A stretch of DNA of 64,000 bases from Fomitopsis serialis (taxonomy: Eukaryota; Basidiomycota; Agaricomycetes; Polyporales; Fomitopsidaceae). The stretch is taken from assembly GCF_022376445.1 (NCBI RefSeq), contig NW_025954984.1, positions 124,001 through 188,000 on the forward strand. The letters run 5' to 3'. The notes under the pieces are model-generated. The model saw nothing but the letters and a program-made list of their open reading frames with translations. It had not been told where the DNA came from and did no database searches. The position numbers and the translations under genes were made by a program. Shown one piece after another: positions 47,361 through 59,050 of this stretch (position 1 is the stretch's first letter; the number at the start of each line of letters is the position of its first letter).

Positions 47361-48322
47361 ATGCCTGCCCGACAAAAGCTCCTCCTCTCGTCGGACGGCA
47401 CACAGATATGGGCCGAAGAAGCGGGGGATCCTACGAAACCTGCCCTCGTCTTCATTCATGGCCTGGCCTGCACTGCGTTGGGATTCAACGCGCAGTTCAC
47501 CGATCCAATGCTGCTCAGTAACGCGCATCTGGTGAGGTACGAGATGCGAGGGCACGGTCGAAGCGGAAAGCCAGAGGACATCGAGGCATATCGATCCCTT
47601 CGGCATGCTGAAGACTTTCGTGCCGTGTGCGAAGCGTTTGGTCTTGTCAGGCCGATTGTGCTCGGGTGGTGAGTGAGAAATCTGGAGAGCTTGCAGGTGG
47701 TTGTGCTCATCGATCGTGTCTTGCGCCAGGAGTCTCGGCGGTAGGGCATGCATACTGAGAGTTGTGGATGAGCGCACTGAACCAATGAACAGGTAGCATC
47801 CCAGTGGACATCGTCCGATACTACGGGCCAGACTACATCGCAGGCATCATCTACAATGGGGGTGCCGTCCTCTCTCTAAAGCTCAACGAGGAATGCTGGC
47901 ACCCGTCCTTCCTTGCGCTGATTCCGTTGATATGCTCTCCGGACGCCCAAGTAGCAGCAAAGTCAGCGGTACCATTCGTCGAGTCCTGCTTTGCGGACCC
48001 AGCGTCGCTCAGCTTTGAGGTCAAGATGGGCCTTGTCGGCGGATTCGGGATGCAGCCGCCCATCATCCGCCACTACTCACTGACCCGCGAGCAGGACGAC
48101 AGTCTGTGGCGCGAGACCGCGCGGAATATCCCTGTCCTCATCGTGCAGGGAACGAAGGATACACACTGTCTGTATGAGAGGATGATCGCGCAGGCGAAGG
48201 AAATCTATGTGGACATGGATGTGAAACTCATACAGGGAGTGGGGCATGCACCTCAAGCTGAGGCACCGGAGGAGACAAATCGGTACCTACTGGCTTTTAT
48301 ACAGCGCGTGTCTACCAAGTAA
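47361..48322 (+). CDS. Alpha/beta hydrolase (copy 1, intact)
   Basis: Single-domain serine hydrolase of unknown substrate. MPARQKLLLSSDGTQIWAEE leads to the oxyanion-loop HG in PALVFIHGLACTALGF, then VRYEMRGHGRSGKPED. The nucleophile elbow is assembled from two tiny exon joins: LGW + SLGG + SIPVDI (G-W-S-L-G, fitting G-x-S-x-G). The catalytic Asp is likely in VLIVQGTKDTHC and the His in GVGHAPQAEAPEE, so the triad is complete. Introns: 47668 to about 47729 and about 47741-47791. No signal peptide. A tandem copy follows at 49.0 kb with about the same exon layout, indicating recent local duplication. Confidence 0.88.
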
Positions 48323-49031
48323 TGCATACCTGGTACCGTCCATCTGGCAACCTGGGGATCTGGCTTATGTTGTCGCTCTTGGATCTACTTGACAAATCTG
48401 AGATTCCATGACGGTTGTACGCGTCTGTCAGGTGACCGCGTTGATCATTGACGTTGAGCGTTCACCGCTTTCCCTGTCACTAAACTAAAGAACTTTACCT
48501 GGTGAGCGTGGTTCTATTTCAGAACGAGAAGTTGTCGGAGACCGCCCTATACTTACGGAATGACGTCCCTGTGTTAGAGCGATTGAATCGCCCGTACCGT
48601 GCAATAGCTTACATAATCAGCCGTTCGTGTACGCGTTCGTGGCCGCCGCAATTCTGTACTACTCATCGTAGCGGCGCAAGCGCCATCCTCGACTCCTGCA
48701 TGGCACACAGCTTCTCACGTGTTTTTCACGGAGGGAACGGCATCCCTGGCATTGGCAAGGGCCGACTTACGATTCGGACAAAGCCCTCCTCCCTCCCTCT
48801 CCGGTCGGAGTCGGGGATACACTCTTATACACTGTACTATCCTTGCTTTCGGCCGTTGCTCCTGCTGCTTAATCACCTACATATGATAGGTCACGTATCC
48901 CGACCGCGGCGGGCAATCTGAGACTGCAAATACTGTACAATGCAAATCCATGCCTCTGACTTGCCTCTTCCTTGTTTCACGCCGCATTCCGAGGCCCTCC
49001 TCGTACTCATCTTTCATCCTGCCTGTCGCAG
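48323..49031. other. Spacer between tandem hydrolases
   Basis: About 700 bp. One frame (48502-48921, +) is open for 139 codons but has no recognisable motif and lies in the expected promoter of the second copy. Confidence 0.4.
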
Positions 49032-50007
49032 ATGGCTTCTGACGAGCGAATCCTTACTTCGCTGGGCAGCACACACATATGGGCCGAAGCGATCGGCGAT
49101 CCTGCGAACACTTCCATCGTCTTCATCCACGGGATGGCATGCTCGGCGATGTTATTTGACAAGCAATTCCATGACCCCATGATGCTTGACAAGTTCTATA
49201 TGGTGCGGTACGAGATGAGGGGCATGGAAGGAGTGGTACCCGGAGGGCATAGAGGCGTATGCATCCAAGTATCAAGCGGAAGACTTCCGCTTGGTGTGCG
49301 AGGCCTTTCATTTGCAGAAGCCTTGGGTGTTTGGATGGTGAGTTTGATTGCAAGCTCGTGAGTAGTCTAGTCTGATATCAGTGCCAGGAGTCTTGGCGGT
49401 ACGAGACGTGCTCTTCCTACATGAGCGTCGTTCACTGACTCGGAGGGGCACAACCTCTATGTCTCGTACGTTGTCAGGCACTATACCCGTGGACATTGCC
49501 AACCACTTGGGGCCCTCCTACATCGCCGGAGTGATTTACAACGGCGGCGCTGTGCTCACACTTGCACTCAGTGTCGAGACGATCCCGGAGTCCTTCCTAC
49601 CACTCATGCAGCACGTCCAGTCGACGGACGCGAACATCGTTGCGCGCTTTGCTCAGCGGTTCGTAGAGGGCTGTGTCGCAGATCCGGTCTCAACGCTGCC
49701 ATGGCCGGTGAAGCTGCAGTGGATGGGGTCTTTCGCAGCACAGCCGCCGGCGGTCCGAACGTGGTCTCACAATCGCGAGCAGGACGAGACGAGGTGGCGT
49801 GCAGAGACGGGAAGTTGGCCCGTGATGCTGATACAGGGTGCGGAGGACACGCACTGTGAGGCGGGTCTCTTGGCAAGGCAAGTGAAGGGTCTATATGGCG
49901 ATGCGGAGGTGCACATCCTGCAGGGTGTCGGGCATGCACCTCATCTCGAACGGCCCGGCGTCGTCAATGAACTCATTGTAGACTTCGTCGAGAAGAAGCG
50001 TGGATAA
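49032..50007 (+). pseudogene. Alpha/beta hydrolase (copy 2), frame broken twice
   Basis: Tandem paralogue of the gene at 47.4 kb: MASDERILTSLGSTHIWAEA, VFIHGMACSAMLFDKQF, VRYEMRG, later IEAYASKYQAEDFRLVCEAF, the SLGG elbow, DIANHLGPSYIAGVIYNGGA and a complete second half with LIQGAEDTHC and GVGHAPHLERP. Relative to copy 1 one base is missing in G4 at 49219-49222 (before HGRSG) and one in GG at 49235-49236 (before YPEG), so the first exon does not read through. Everything else, including splice sites and triad residues, is intact. The breaks may therefore be consensus errors, in which case this is a working gene; otherwise it is a very young pseudogene. Confidence 0.75.
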
Positions 50008-50382
50008 CAGACAATCGCCAACGACTTTGTTAATGTAGATATGTTATCGAGGCCATGGGCGAGGGGATCTATCAGGTAGAAGGGTTGAAGTGGACCGTAT
50101 ATTGCGAGCCGGTCCTGGTGTGGACGAGGCGGGACGGGGCCAGAATCCCGATCAGTGTTATCTAATCTCATGGCGATACTTATGTAGCGCAGGCACGTGA
50201 AAATGCAGCGACGGGCGAACTGGACGAGTCGGACCACCTCTCGTCTTCCTCACTGTGTCCTTCAAGGTTCTCCCCGACCGCGCGTTGCCCATTATCAGCA
50301 TTGTTCATACTGGATTGTGTAATTCGAGGACTCCTCGATACATCCGCCACAGCTTCAGTCTGCTCACTGGTCGTGCACGCAC
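50008..50382. other. Intergenic, nothing assignable
   Basis: Hydrolase 3' region and upstream region of the small membrane-protein gene; nothing recognisable. Confidence 0.4.
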
Positions 50383-51079
50383 ATGGAGGTCTCGCGCCAT
50401 ACCCTCAAGCAGCTGAAATTCATCCTCCCTGGAGGGCTTATCACGTACTATTATCTGGGTAGCCATGCTGCCTTCTGGCGAATAGTGAATGGAGATGCAG
50501 ATGTTGAAGGCTGGGGTCGGTACGTACAACGTTTCACGTCGTAAGACGCGTCTCCGTATGGTCTTACCTGTACGTTGTTGGACGTGTAGCCTCGCCGCCC
50601 TCGCTTCGCTTGGGTCAGCCATGCTGACCATCAGCCTTTTCATGTATATCCTATCAATTCCGTTGATACAAGGACAACAACCCAATGTATGTCGTTGCGC
50701 TTGTGCGAATTCTGTTCCATAGCTCACCGAGGGTGTTCAAAGTATCGTCGGTGGCGAGAATCTGGCGTATTATCGTCAGTCATTCCCGTGCGTATTGATG
50801 CACGTTTACGCCTTCTTGAATGTGCTGACAGAACAACGACAATTAGTTGCTGACGGCATCTATTGTCGTGGGGTGGTCACTACTATCCTACACGCTGGGC
50901 CGGTGGTCAAGGTTCGGGGTCGTTGAAGGTGTAATAGCTTGTCAGTCCTCTTCTCTACTCGAGACCCCACATAAGTTACTCACGGGTCATATCCGCACTT
51001 AATCATAGCATCCGGTCTATACGCCCTTACGTTTGGCCTGTTGGGCCTCATTCCCGCGCCGAAGGTACCGCGACAATGA
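50383..51079 (+). CDS. Small membrane protein of unknown function
   Basis: ATG at 50383 starts MEVSRHTLKQLKFILPGGLI and TYYYLGSHAAFWRIVNGDAD before a GTACGT donor. The next exon encodes LAALASLGSAMLTISLFMYI (first clear span) and ILSIPLIQGQQPN, then LTEGVQSIVGGENLAYYRQS, then LLTASIVVGWSLLSYTLGRW with SRFGVVEGVIA, and finally SGLYALTFGLLGLIPAPKVP at 51079. Two or three membrane spans. The third exon join is out of phase with the obvious splice sites, so one border (50790-50850) is uncertain or a base is missing. I do not recognise the family. It converges on the P450 gene, about 230 bp away. Confidence 0.55.
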
Positions 51080-51309
51080 TCACCCAATATCCAATCCTCC
51101 CCGCCCATTCCCTGTCATGATATGTATTCGCATTGTATCGCATCGTCACGCATAGCTTTGTTGCACATCCACTCCATATTCTCGTAATTATAGACATTCT
51201 ATCTTGTTCTTATAGTGGAGAGACAGCGGCATTGGAAACCCGTGATCCTGACATGTACTAGTATCATATGTGCTACCAACTAACATAGACAGGTTGACGT
51301 GCCCGATGT

Positions 51310-53736
51310 CTACGCTAGGCTCACCTTCATCGGCATCTCCGCATAGTTGCTACCCGTTCCTACGGTGGGGTATCGTACCGAGGCGACGTTCCATACAACG
51401 GGTTTGTCGGTCAACTCAAATTTGAATGTCGATAGCAGCACGGATAGAATGACCTCTACGCAAGGCAATCGTCAGCATGCCCCACATGACAGCATTCAGC
51501 AGACCGCTCACTCATTTCCAGCTCGGCGAACTTGAATCCACTAGATCACCCCACGCGCTCAGGTCAGTTGTGAAAGAAGCGGATCCAACAATGATTACGC
51601 TCACATGCACGATCTGCCACCGCCCAAGAACGTCATCCTGACAGCAAGAGGTTAAGTGAGTGGTCATATGCAAGAGCGGATCACACGCAGATACACGCAC
51701 ATATTTGAATATACCCCAGGGATTGGCGCATCTGTGACAGCACTGGGAAGGGGCGAAAGCCAGCGTTCCGGCTTCCATACCAGCGCGTCTTCGCCCCACA
51801 GCGCCTTATCCGTGTTGCAGCCCAAGACGCCAATGATGATCGGCGTGCCCTTTGGGATGGAGATCTCGTGGATCGTCTTGCCGTCGAGCCCTTGGATGGG
51901 TTCGGACAAGGGTAGGACGACGTCCTTGATGGGTCTGACGGGGAACGGGGGCTCTCTTCAGCACAGTTCCTGTGCGTGCTGAAGTACGATCGGACTTACT
52001 GTCGTGTGATCATGTTAGCAAGCGGGTCGCTGCAACGATATCGGTGTCATCTCAAAGTTCAACGTTTCACACTGGCGGATAACTGTAACTGCTTCACTTA
52101 CACTCGAAAGGTTTCCCTGACGATAGCGTCGAGGAGGGGCAACCGCATGAGCTCATCATAGGACAGTCGTCCTGCACTCTGAGCCTCGGTGACTTCCTTC
52201 CGCAGCTTGTCTTCGATGTCTGGGTGTTGTGCTAGGCGTTCGAGGACCATCGACGTGCTGTTGGATGTCGTGTCCATGGCGGCAAACAACATTGTTCTGT
52301 ATAGCAATTGGTTGAGCAACGGGTTTGGAAGAATAGGCACATAATAATCTGAGGCTCACGTTATCTGTGCAATAACCTCGTCCTCTGGCAATCTGTCCGC
52401 TTCTGATGCTGCCATGTTCGCTCGCACTAGCGGGAATGACAGTCCTTGAGTTCGTTGACCTCCTACAAATCATGTCCAACAAAACTCACTGAGGATGCTG
52501 AAGATGTCCTTCCCTTCCGCCACTTGCCTCGACGTTTCCTCCTCGCCGTGCTGGAGAGCTTCCTTCTTTGCTTCATAGATAGCAACGGACTTGCGAGCAC
52601 TGATGTCGACGATGTACTTCATCTCTTGGAGCCGTTTGTGGGGTATCATATTCACGAGCCACCTTCGGAACCATACCGGGCCAACTTCACATATATATGG
52701 CAGGAGGAGTGCATAGCGGAGGAGGCCGAGGCCGTACAGGGTCGGTCTAGGAAAGAGGACAGACAGATCAGATGCCAAACTCATGCAAAGCGTAACAAGA
52801 ATACTAACACGAGGGCTTTCAGTGCGCCTGTATACGCATCTGGGGTGTCGTTAACCAGTGGGTCCAGGGACGTGCCGATGCCGCCTTGAGCGATCAGCTC
52901 AAGGGCGGCGCGACCCATCCAGTTCAGCACGTCTAATTCGCGTGGTTCGTCATTGACTCGCGCCAGCCAGGTGTCGCGCAGCTGTGAACAAATATAAGCG
53001 GGAAGCATGGGAAATAATGTGATGGCAGGACCTTCTCTGTGACACTGTAGAAAATAGGCAGCATATCGCGCATATGGCCTGCAGAGAATACGGGGTTCAA
53101 CATCTTGCGTTGTTTCCGGTGTTGGTCACCTGAAACGATCCCGTCAGTCAACGAATGTGCTCTGTGCTTGGATGAGGACACATACCCAGTACGGAGATTA
53201 GGCCTGGTCCAAAGATGAGGGTGTTCGTCCTGCACGGATAATAGAAACGTATCATCAACGGATTTGGTAAGGAACATAGCGGATGATAGGCACCTCACAA
53301 ACAACTCCTCCTCGTCATAATCAGACGCTTCTTTGATGAGCATTGTGTGAAGTGCTCTCGGGTCGTATATGTACAATAGAGGTTGCTGCATAAGCGTGAC
53401 ATTTCATCAGCCGTAAATGGGTCAGTTGAGGAACGTCGTACACCAAACATGCCCTGCATCTTGACGACCGGTCCGTAGTTGTGAGCAACTCGTCTCTGGA
53501 ACTCGGTGCCATGTCGGTCGAAGTACTGCGGCAGATGACCTGTGCGGTAGGCATGAGTATTTGGATGGCATTGGGGCGAATTGCCATGCAGCCGCACCTG
53601 TCAAGAACGGTGCAGGAGGTGGGCCAGGTATGTTGTCGAGAGGAGTTCTCGCAAAGATTCGCCGTGAGATTCGCCATACAATGTGTATGGCCACAACGAC
53701 CAGTGAAGACTGGATGATGAGGTTCACCACAGTCAT
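51310..53736 (-). CDS. Cytochrome P450 monooxygenase
   Basis: Microsomal haem monooxygenase. An N-terminal anchor, MTVVNLIIQSSLVVVAIHIV, is followed by the proline hinge NIPGPPPAPFLTG. Later come VISVLGDQHRKQRKMLNPVF-like helix C sequence (GDQHRKQRKMLNPVFS), the I-helix MLFAAMDTTSNSTSMVLERL (A-x-x-T-T), the ExxR region LLDAIVRETFRV, PIIIGVLGCNTDKALWGEDA, and WKPERW. The haem loop FLGGGRSC is completed across a 70-bp intron by GFKFAELEM. It ends NYAEMPMKVSLA at 51310. All P450 landmarks are present. An alternative upstream ATG at 53787 exists. It resembles the large mushroom P450 families; substrate unknown, and no biosynthetic partners lie nearby. Confidence 0.93.
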
Positions 53737-56273
53737 CGAGCTAGGGAGATAATGCAGAGGTGTCAGCTTGGGTGTGCGATTAGTCAATACTTATAGAATC
53801 GGTAGCAGGCCACTATGCTTAGCTTTGGGCGTCCGCCATCGGCGATGTCTGGCCTTCTCAGGCTCATGTGTTTGATCCATCAGAGACTTGTGCTCCACAC
53901 ATGTCGTCCGGTCCCACAGCGCGCTGTTGGTAAACGTTAATTTCAAGTCAACTTATGAAAGAGTCAAGGCTCCCACGAGACGGTCGATCACTTCGTGGAA
54001 CATACTGGTGATCCTGGGCGCCGACGCCGATGCCCAGATAGCCTATCAGCGGTGATAGGCTTCCTTGTAGCAACTAGAAGGATGTATACCAGTCATCGGG
54101 AGGCCCGCGCAAGAATTAATTAGTGCGTGGCCAAGCTCACCAGAATCACTACAACCCCGGTCGTATCCATGTTCTCGCAGGAAATCACGGATTGCAGGCT
54201 CATTTAGGTCATCGAGCGAACCCCTGAAAGAGTTGATACCAGATGGGCGGATGTAGGAAAATATGGCAGCACGCTGATTTTGTTACCAAATGCAAGATGA
54301 TACGTGAGTCTTGAAACTCCCAGTCCTGCGCACCGAGTGTCGTTAGTCTGACCGCTCGCGTCGCACTTAGCAGCAGAATACCCACCACCATATAACCAGC
54401 ACTAAGACATACTCCCGAAGGCACCTCTATACAATGTTGGGACTTTCTCCGTAGAAGTGGCTGGGAGCGTCGTGTGTACTCTACCGCGATGGGTCTAATT
54501 TAGTGTGGATGGATGCTGGCGCTGAATTACTATACTTAGCGGCGTGAGTTGTGGGCCCTAGGGAAGCCAATCGCTTTCCCGCGAAAATCCGACTGATTGA
54601 AGGCGCGAATTGTCTCCTCTATGACTGCTGACAGCGTTGACACATTAGCTCGCCGATCCCCGGTTCTCCTTCTTTGAAAGAGAAGATCTGTTCGAGTAAT
54701 ACAGTTGTCAGTCGCCAGCGTTCGAGAGTTGGGAAGCTCTATGGCGATATTCAAGTTGGCGCCAGATGACAACAAGCGCCAGAACATCGGCAGCCGGACC
54801 TACTAACAGTCGAATCCAGCAGCGTTGAGCAGTTCCTGCGGTGACTTCTATTGCCCTTCGTAGGCCACACGGAAACGATAGGGCACCATATCAGGTGATC
54901 AGATCTCGAACTCTAGAAACATTGCGTCGTTGCTTGTGGGGCCGCCATACAGCTGTGAGGATTGAGCGCTGTGCAGAGGACTCACTTGCATATAAGACAA
55001 CCTGAAATCTTGAATGATGCATCTCACCGGGCAGGTTGCGGATGTGACATCTCGTGATTGAATATTGACCGGTTGACCATTGAACCTCGGTCGATGTCGA
55101 CGCCATTTGCACCGCGAATGTAAATCAAATTCTGAACTTCGAAAGCTTGCCCACATAACAACTCACAGGACTTGAGTGACAGTGCCGAGCCAAAGCATGC
55201 ACAAAGTCAAGTGTTCTAGGGTATCAGCCGCAACCAGACTCGAGTTTTAGAAATGCAACCACAGGTACCTGCTGGCAACGTTGACTTGAGAACGATGGTT
55301 GAAGTGGGAATTGATGAGGATGATACCAACGGGATCAGAGCGAACATAAGTAACTGACCCGCTTGTCTTTTCAGCAGAGTTCGCCACAATAATATAATGA
55401 ATGGGGGCTGCAGCATCAGCATCCGACTCCCAGTTTGCGTGGCACACGAGCAATACAAGCAGTCATTGGACTACCTCGGAATTACCTCGGTCGGTTCACT
55501 ATTCCCCATGGACAAGAGCAGAACCACAGAATCGCTGCCGCACGTAGGTTTGACAGATCCATGATCTCGCAGATATCATATAGCACTGCTTGTCTGCTGC
55601 AGTGGACTGGTCGATACACTGTACGCGATGGACAGGGAAGAGGTCAGTCTGCGTAATATGAACTGTGCGGCCACTCACCCATAGAAGTCTCTTGAAACTA
55701 CAACATGTTACGGGCAGTCCAGGTCGGCACTTGATCCTACAGCCGTCCTGGCGACGCCGTTTAAGTTGTGGCCAGCGAACAATGTCCGCGCTGTTCGGAC
55801 AAGAGGCCACTGCCCTGCACAGTTGCACGGCTGCGTATTCCTATACCAAATCATATCAGCATCTGTCTACTACGATTTGTGCCGCCGGAGCAAAGTAGAG
55901 CATCTCAGTTGTCTCAGAGCATCTCCGAGTCGCAGTCTGGCAGTTGCGAAGCATCAACTTCCGTTGTGGCGATTCAGATGAAGATCTCTGTAGCCAGATA
56001 TGGACATATCTCTATTGTAAGTGGCCGTAAAAGGAGTTATATTGCCCGTGTCTGAATTCCGAACGGGGTAATCTCTCAGTCGCCGTATCCGTCCCTCCAA
56101 CCGACCACTATCCCTTCCTCCGACAGACCCTCCTGCCCGCGACTGTTCACGAAATCGACCACGTTCCTTCGTTTACAGCAGGTCTGCAACTGGCGATTAT
56201 TTGGCTCCCGCGCCCCAGTGTTCCCGCTTGCAACTGCAGCAGCATACCACTTCTCCCTTGATACCAACCACCG
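53737..56273. other. 2.5-kb region with coding-like scraps on the minus strand
   Basis: No gene model holds together. On the minus strand 55247-55453 reads HYIIVANSAEKTSGSVTYVR and SDPVGIILINSHFNHRSQVN; 55156-55030 in another frame reads QAFEVQNLIYIRGANGVDID; around 55600-55500 one frame reads LYDICEIMDLSNLRAAAILW, faintly F-box-like; 54424-54209 is hydrophobic (MVVGILLLSATRAV). These could be exons of one decayed or mis-sequenced gene. No transposon ends or RNA genes were recognised. Confidence 0.35.
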
Positions 56274-59050
56274 ATGTCCTCGTACTCTGACCTTCCGACT
56301 TCGCCCCAGTCGCCCGGAAGCATGTCTTCCAGGCGACTGACAAACCGGAATACCAACCGGTACAGCGTGACGGCCCTATTCAGCATGGCTGCCGAGCAGG
56401 ACGTAGAAGTTGAAGATGAGTTGGGTCGAGGTGAGTAGCCCCTTTCTGCTGATAATAGCAATACACTCATCGCATCTACGCCACCTGAAAGCGCAAAAGC
56501 GGTTGCGGGAGCTCAAGTCGCGCATTTCGGCTCAGTCAAAGCGCAACTTTGTCCTCGAACGGGATGTCCGCTTCCTCGATACTCGGATTGGACTGCTCAT
56601 TGCGAACCGGATGGCTCTTGACGAGGTATGTGGAAGTATCACTGTATGACTCTATCATGTTCACTCCCTTGGCCATAGCAAAACGAGGTCGAGAAACATC
56701 TCGAGGAAGTGGACGCGACTGAGGGTCACTACCCTGATGATCGCAAGTTGCAACAATACTCCAACCTCTTCTTCCTCCTGCAGTCCGAGCCGCGCCACAT
56801 TGCCAACCTGTGTCGGCTGGTCAGCTTGACCGAGATCGACACGCTGCTGCAGACGGTCATGTTCACGCTCTATGGAAACCAGTACGAGAGTCGAGAAGAG
56901 CACCTCCTGCTGACCATGTTCCAGTCCGTCCTGTCGTCACAGTTCGAGACCGCGACGGAGTTCGGTTCCCTACTCCGCGCCAACACGCCCGTTTCGCGGA
57001 TGATGACAACGTATACTCGCCGAGGACCTGGACAGAGCTACCTCAAGAGCGTACTCGCTGAGCGTATCAACAGCTTGATCGAGCACAAGGACCTGAATCT
57101 GGAGATCAACCCCGTCAAGGTCTACGAGCAGATGATTGTGCAAATTGAGGAGGAGACAGGCTCTCTTCCACCGAATTTGCCCCGTGGTGTCCCGCCGGAA
57201 GTGGCGAGCGCGAACCCCGACGTGCAGGCCATCATCGCGCCACGTCTGACTATGCTTATGGAGATAGCAAACAGCTTCCTGTTGACAATCATCGACAGTA
57301 TGGAGAGCGTGCCCTATGGTATCAGGTGGATATGCAAGCAGATTAGGAGTCTCACAAGAGTGCGTCTATGCTATTCATCCTAGCATCACTGTTAATCTCG
57401 CATCCCTTGGTTTCGTTATGAACAGCGGAAGTACCCGGAAGCTACAGATTATGCGATCTGCTCACTCATTGGCGGGTTCTTCTTCCTGCGCTTCATTAAC
57501 CCCGCCATCGTCACTCCCCAAGCTTACATGCTGGTCGAGGGTGTCCCTGCCAAGTTCCCTAGGAGAACACTCACTCTGGTCAGTAAACGCGACCGTTTCG
57601 AGGCCAAGTCTGACTTCTTCGGCATTTTAGATCGCCAAGATGTTGCAAAACTTGGCGAATAAGCCGTCTTACGCAAAGGAAGCGTACATGATCACACTCA
57701 ACCCTTTCGTTGAGAACAACAAGGCGCGAATCAATCAGTTTTTGAATAACCTGTGCGAAGTCGGCGACTTCTATGACACTCTAGAGGTAGGCGTCCCGTA
57801 ACAAGTAATGGTGTGCAGATGCCTCATTCCTGCGCTCTCATCTAGATGGATCAATACATGGCTCTGTCCAAGAAGGACCTTGTCATCAATATCACATTGA
57901 ACGAGCTGTACAACACGCATTCCTTGCTTCTTCAACACGTCGAAGTCTTGGTATGTAACCCGTGATAGTCGAACCACGCATATGCTGATACACCTTTCAG
58001 ACTCCAAATGAGAAGCAGCACCTCCGCATTCTCACTGACGAGCTTGGCCCTGCACCGGCACAGGTTCCTCGTAAGGAGAATCGGGCAATCGAGCTTCAGC
58101 TCTACAGTCGCTGGGAGACGCCGATCCAGGACATCCAGAGTGCACTGATGGACTCAGTCTCGACGACGGACATGTTGTACATGGAGACCAAGTCTAATCT
58201 CGTCCAGCTCATCCGTTCGCTTCCACCAACGGAGAAGAAGCCCTACAACCTCGCTGCAATTGCAGAGCGCGCAGCGACAACGAAGGATGCGACACTGGTG
58301 CGGAAAGGCATCAAGGTTAAGGAGATGTTGCGCGAGCTCGAGGAGTACAAGATCATCGAACGATCCGACGGGTACAAGCTCATGCAAGACGAAGTCGCTG
58401 CCGAGCTCGTGCACCTCGGGAACCTGCGTGACAAGGTTCTGGCCGAGACGAAGTCGTTGGAGGCAGTCTACAAGACGATCTGCGACCACAACAACTACCT
58501 GCGAACGCAGTTGGAGCAGTACAAGGCTTATTTGCAGAACGTACGTCTCACGGCGACCAAGGACAAGGGTGCAACGACGGGTGTGGGCGTCGTCACAGTC
58601 GGTGGCAAGGAGAAGAAGCCCGCGAAGCCGGTCGTCCACGGGCCGTATCGTTTCACTCATGCGCAGCTGGAGAAGGAAGGGATCATCGTCGAGAGTAACG
58701 TCCCAGACAACCGGTATGTCTTCCACGTACTACGTGTTGTCTATTCGCTAACGTCTTCATTGTAACCAGGCGACCCAATATCTACTTTAACTTCACTTCT
58801 CCTACGCCGGGGACATTCATCATCGCTCTGCACTACAAGGGCCGTGATAAGGCTATCTTGGAGATGGATCTCAATATCGATGATCTCCTTGAGAAGGTGA
58901 GTATCAGTGTACCCCGCTCGTATACTCAACATTGAAGGACTTCCTTTGCCCCAGCAAAAAGATAATAAACATCTCCTCGACCTCGAGTACGTACAGCTCA
59001 ACGTGCCCAAGGTGCTCGGTCTGCTCAACAAGATCTTCACGAAACGATGA
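56274..59050 (+). CDS. gap1: Ras GTPase-activating protein (S. pombe Gap1-like, IQGAP-type C-terminus)
   Basis: Negative regulator of Ras. ATG at 56274 opens [16 protein letters not shown], then a coiled region ([20 protein letters not shown]). The RasGAP domain begins [20 protein letters not shown], has the arginine-finger region [15 protein letters not shown], and the hallmark [20 protein letters not shown]. The tail contains the RasGAP C-terminal domain found in IQGAP and Gap1/Sar1 ([20 protein letters not shown] ... [53 protein letters not shown]). No IQ or calponin domain precedes it, fitting Gap1 and not IQGAP. There are about nine introns and all frames are continuous. In fission yeast the orthologue controls mating and morphology signalling through Ras1. 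Confidence 0.94.

Noticed and set aside
48502..48921. 139-codon plus-strand frame between the hydrolases
   Set aside because: It has no motif and lies in the expected promoter of copy 2.
47361..53736. Biosynthetic gene cluster (two hydrolases, membrane protein, P450)
   Set aside because: There is no backbone synthase, transporter of secondary-metabolite type or regulator; the hydrolases are a simple tandem duplication, and the P450 is on the opposite strand.
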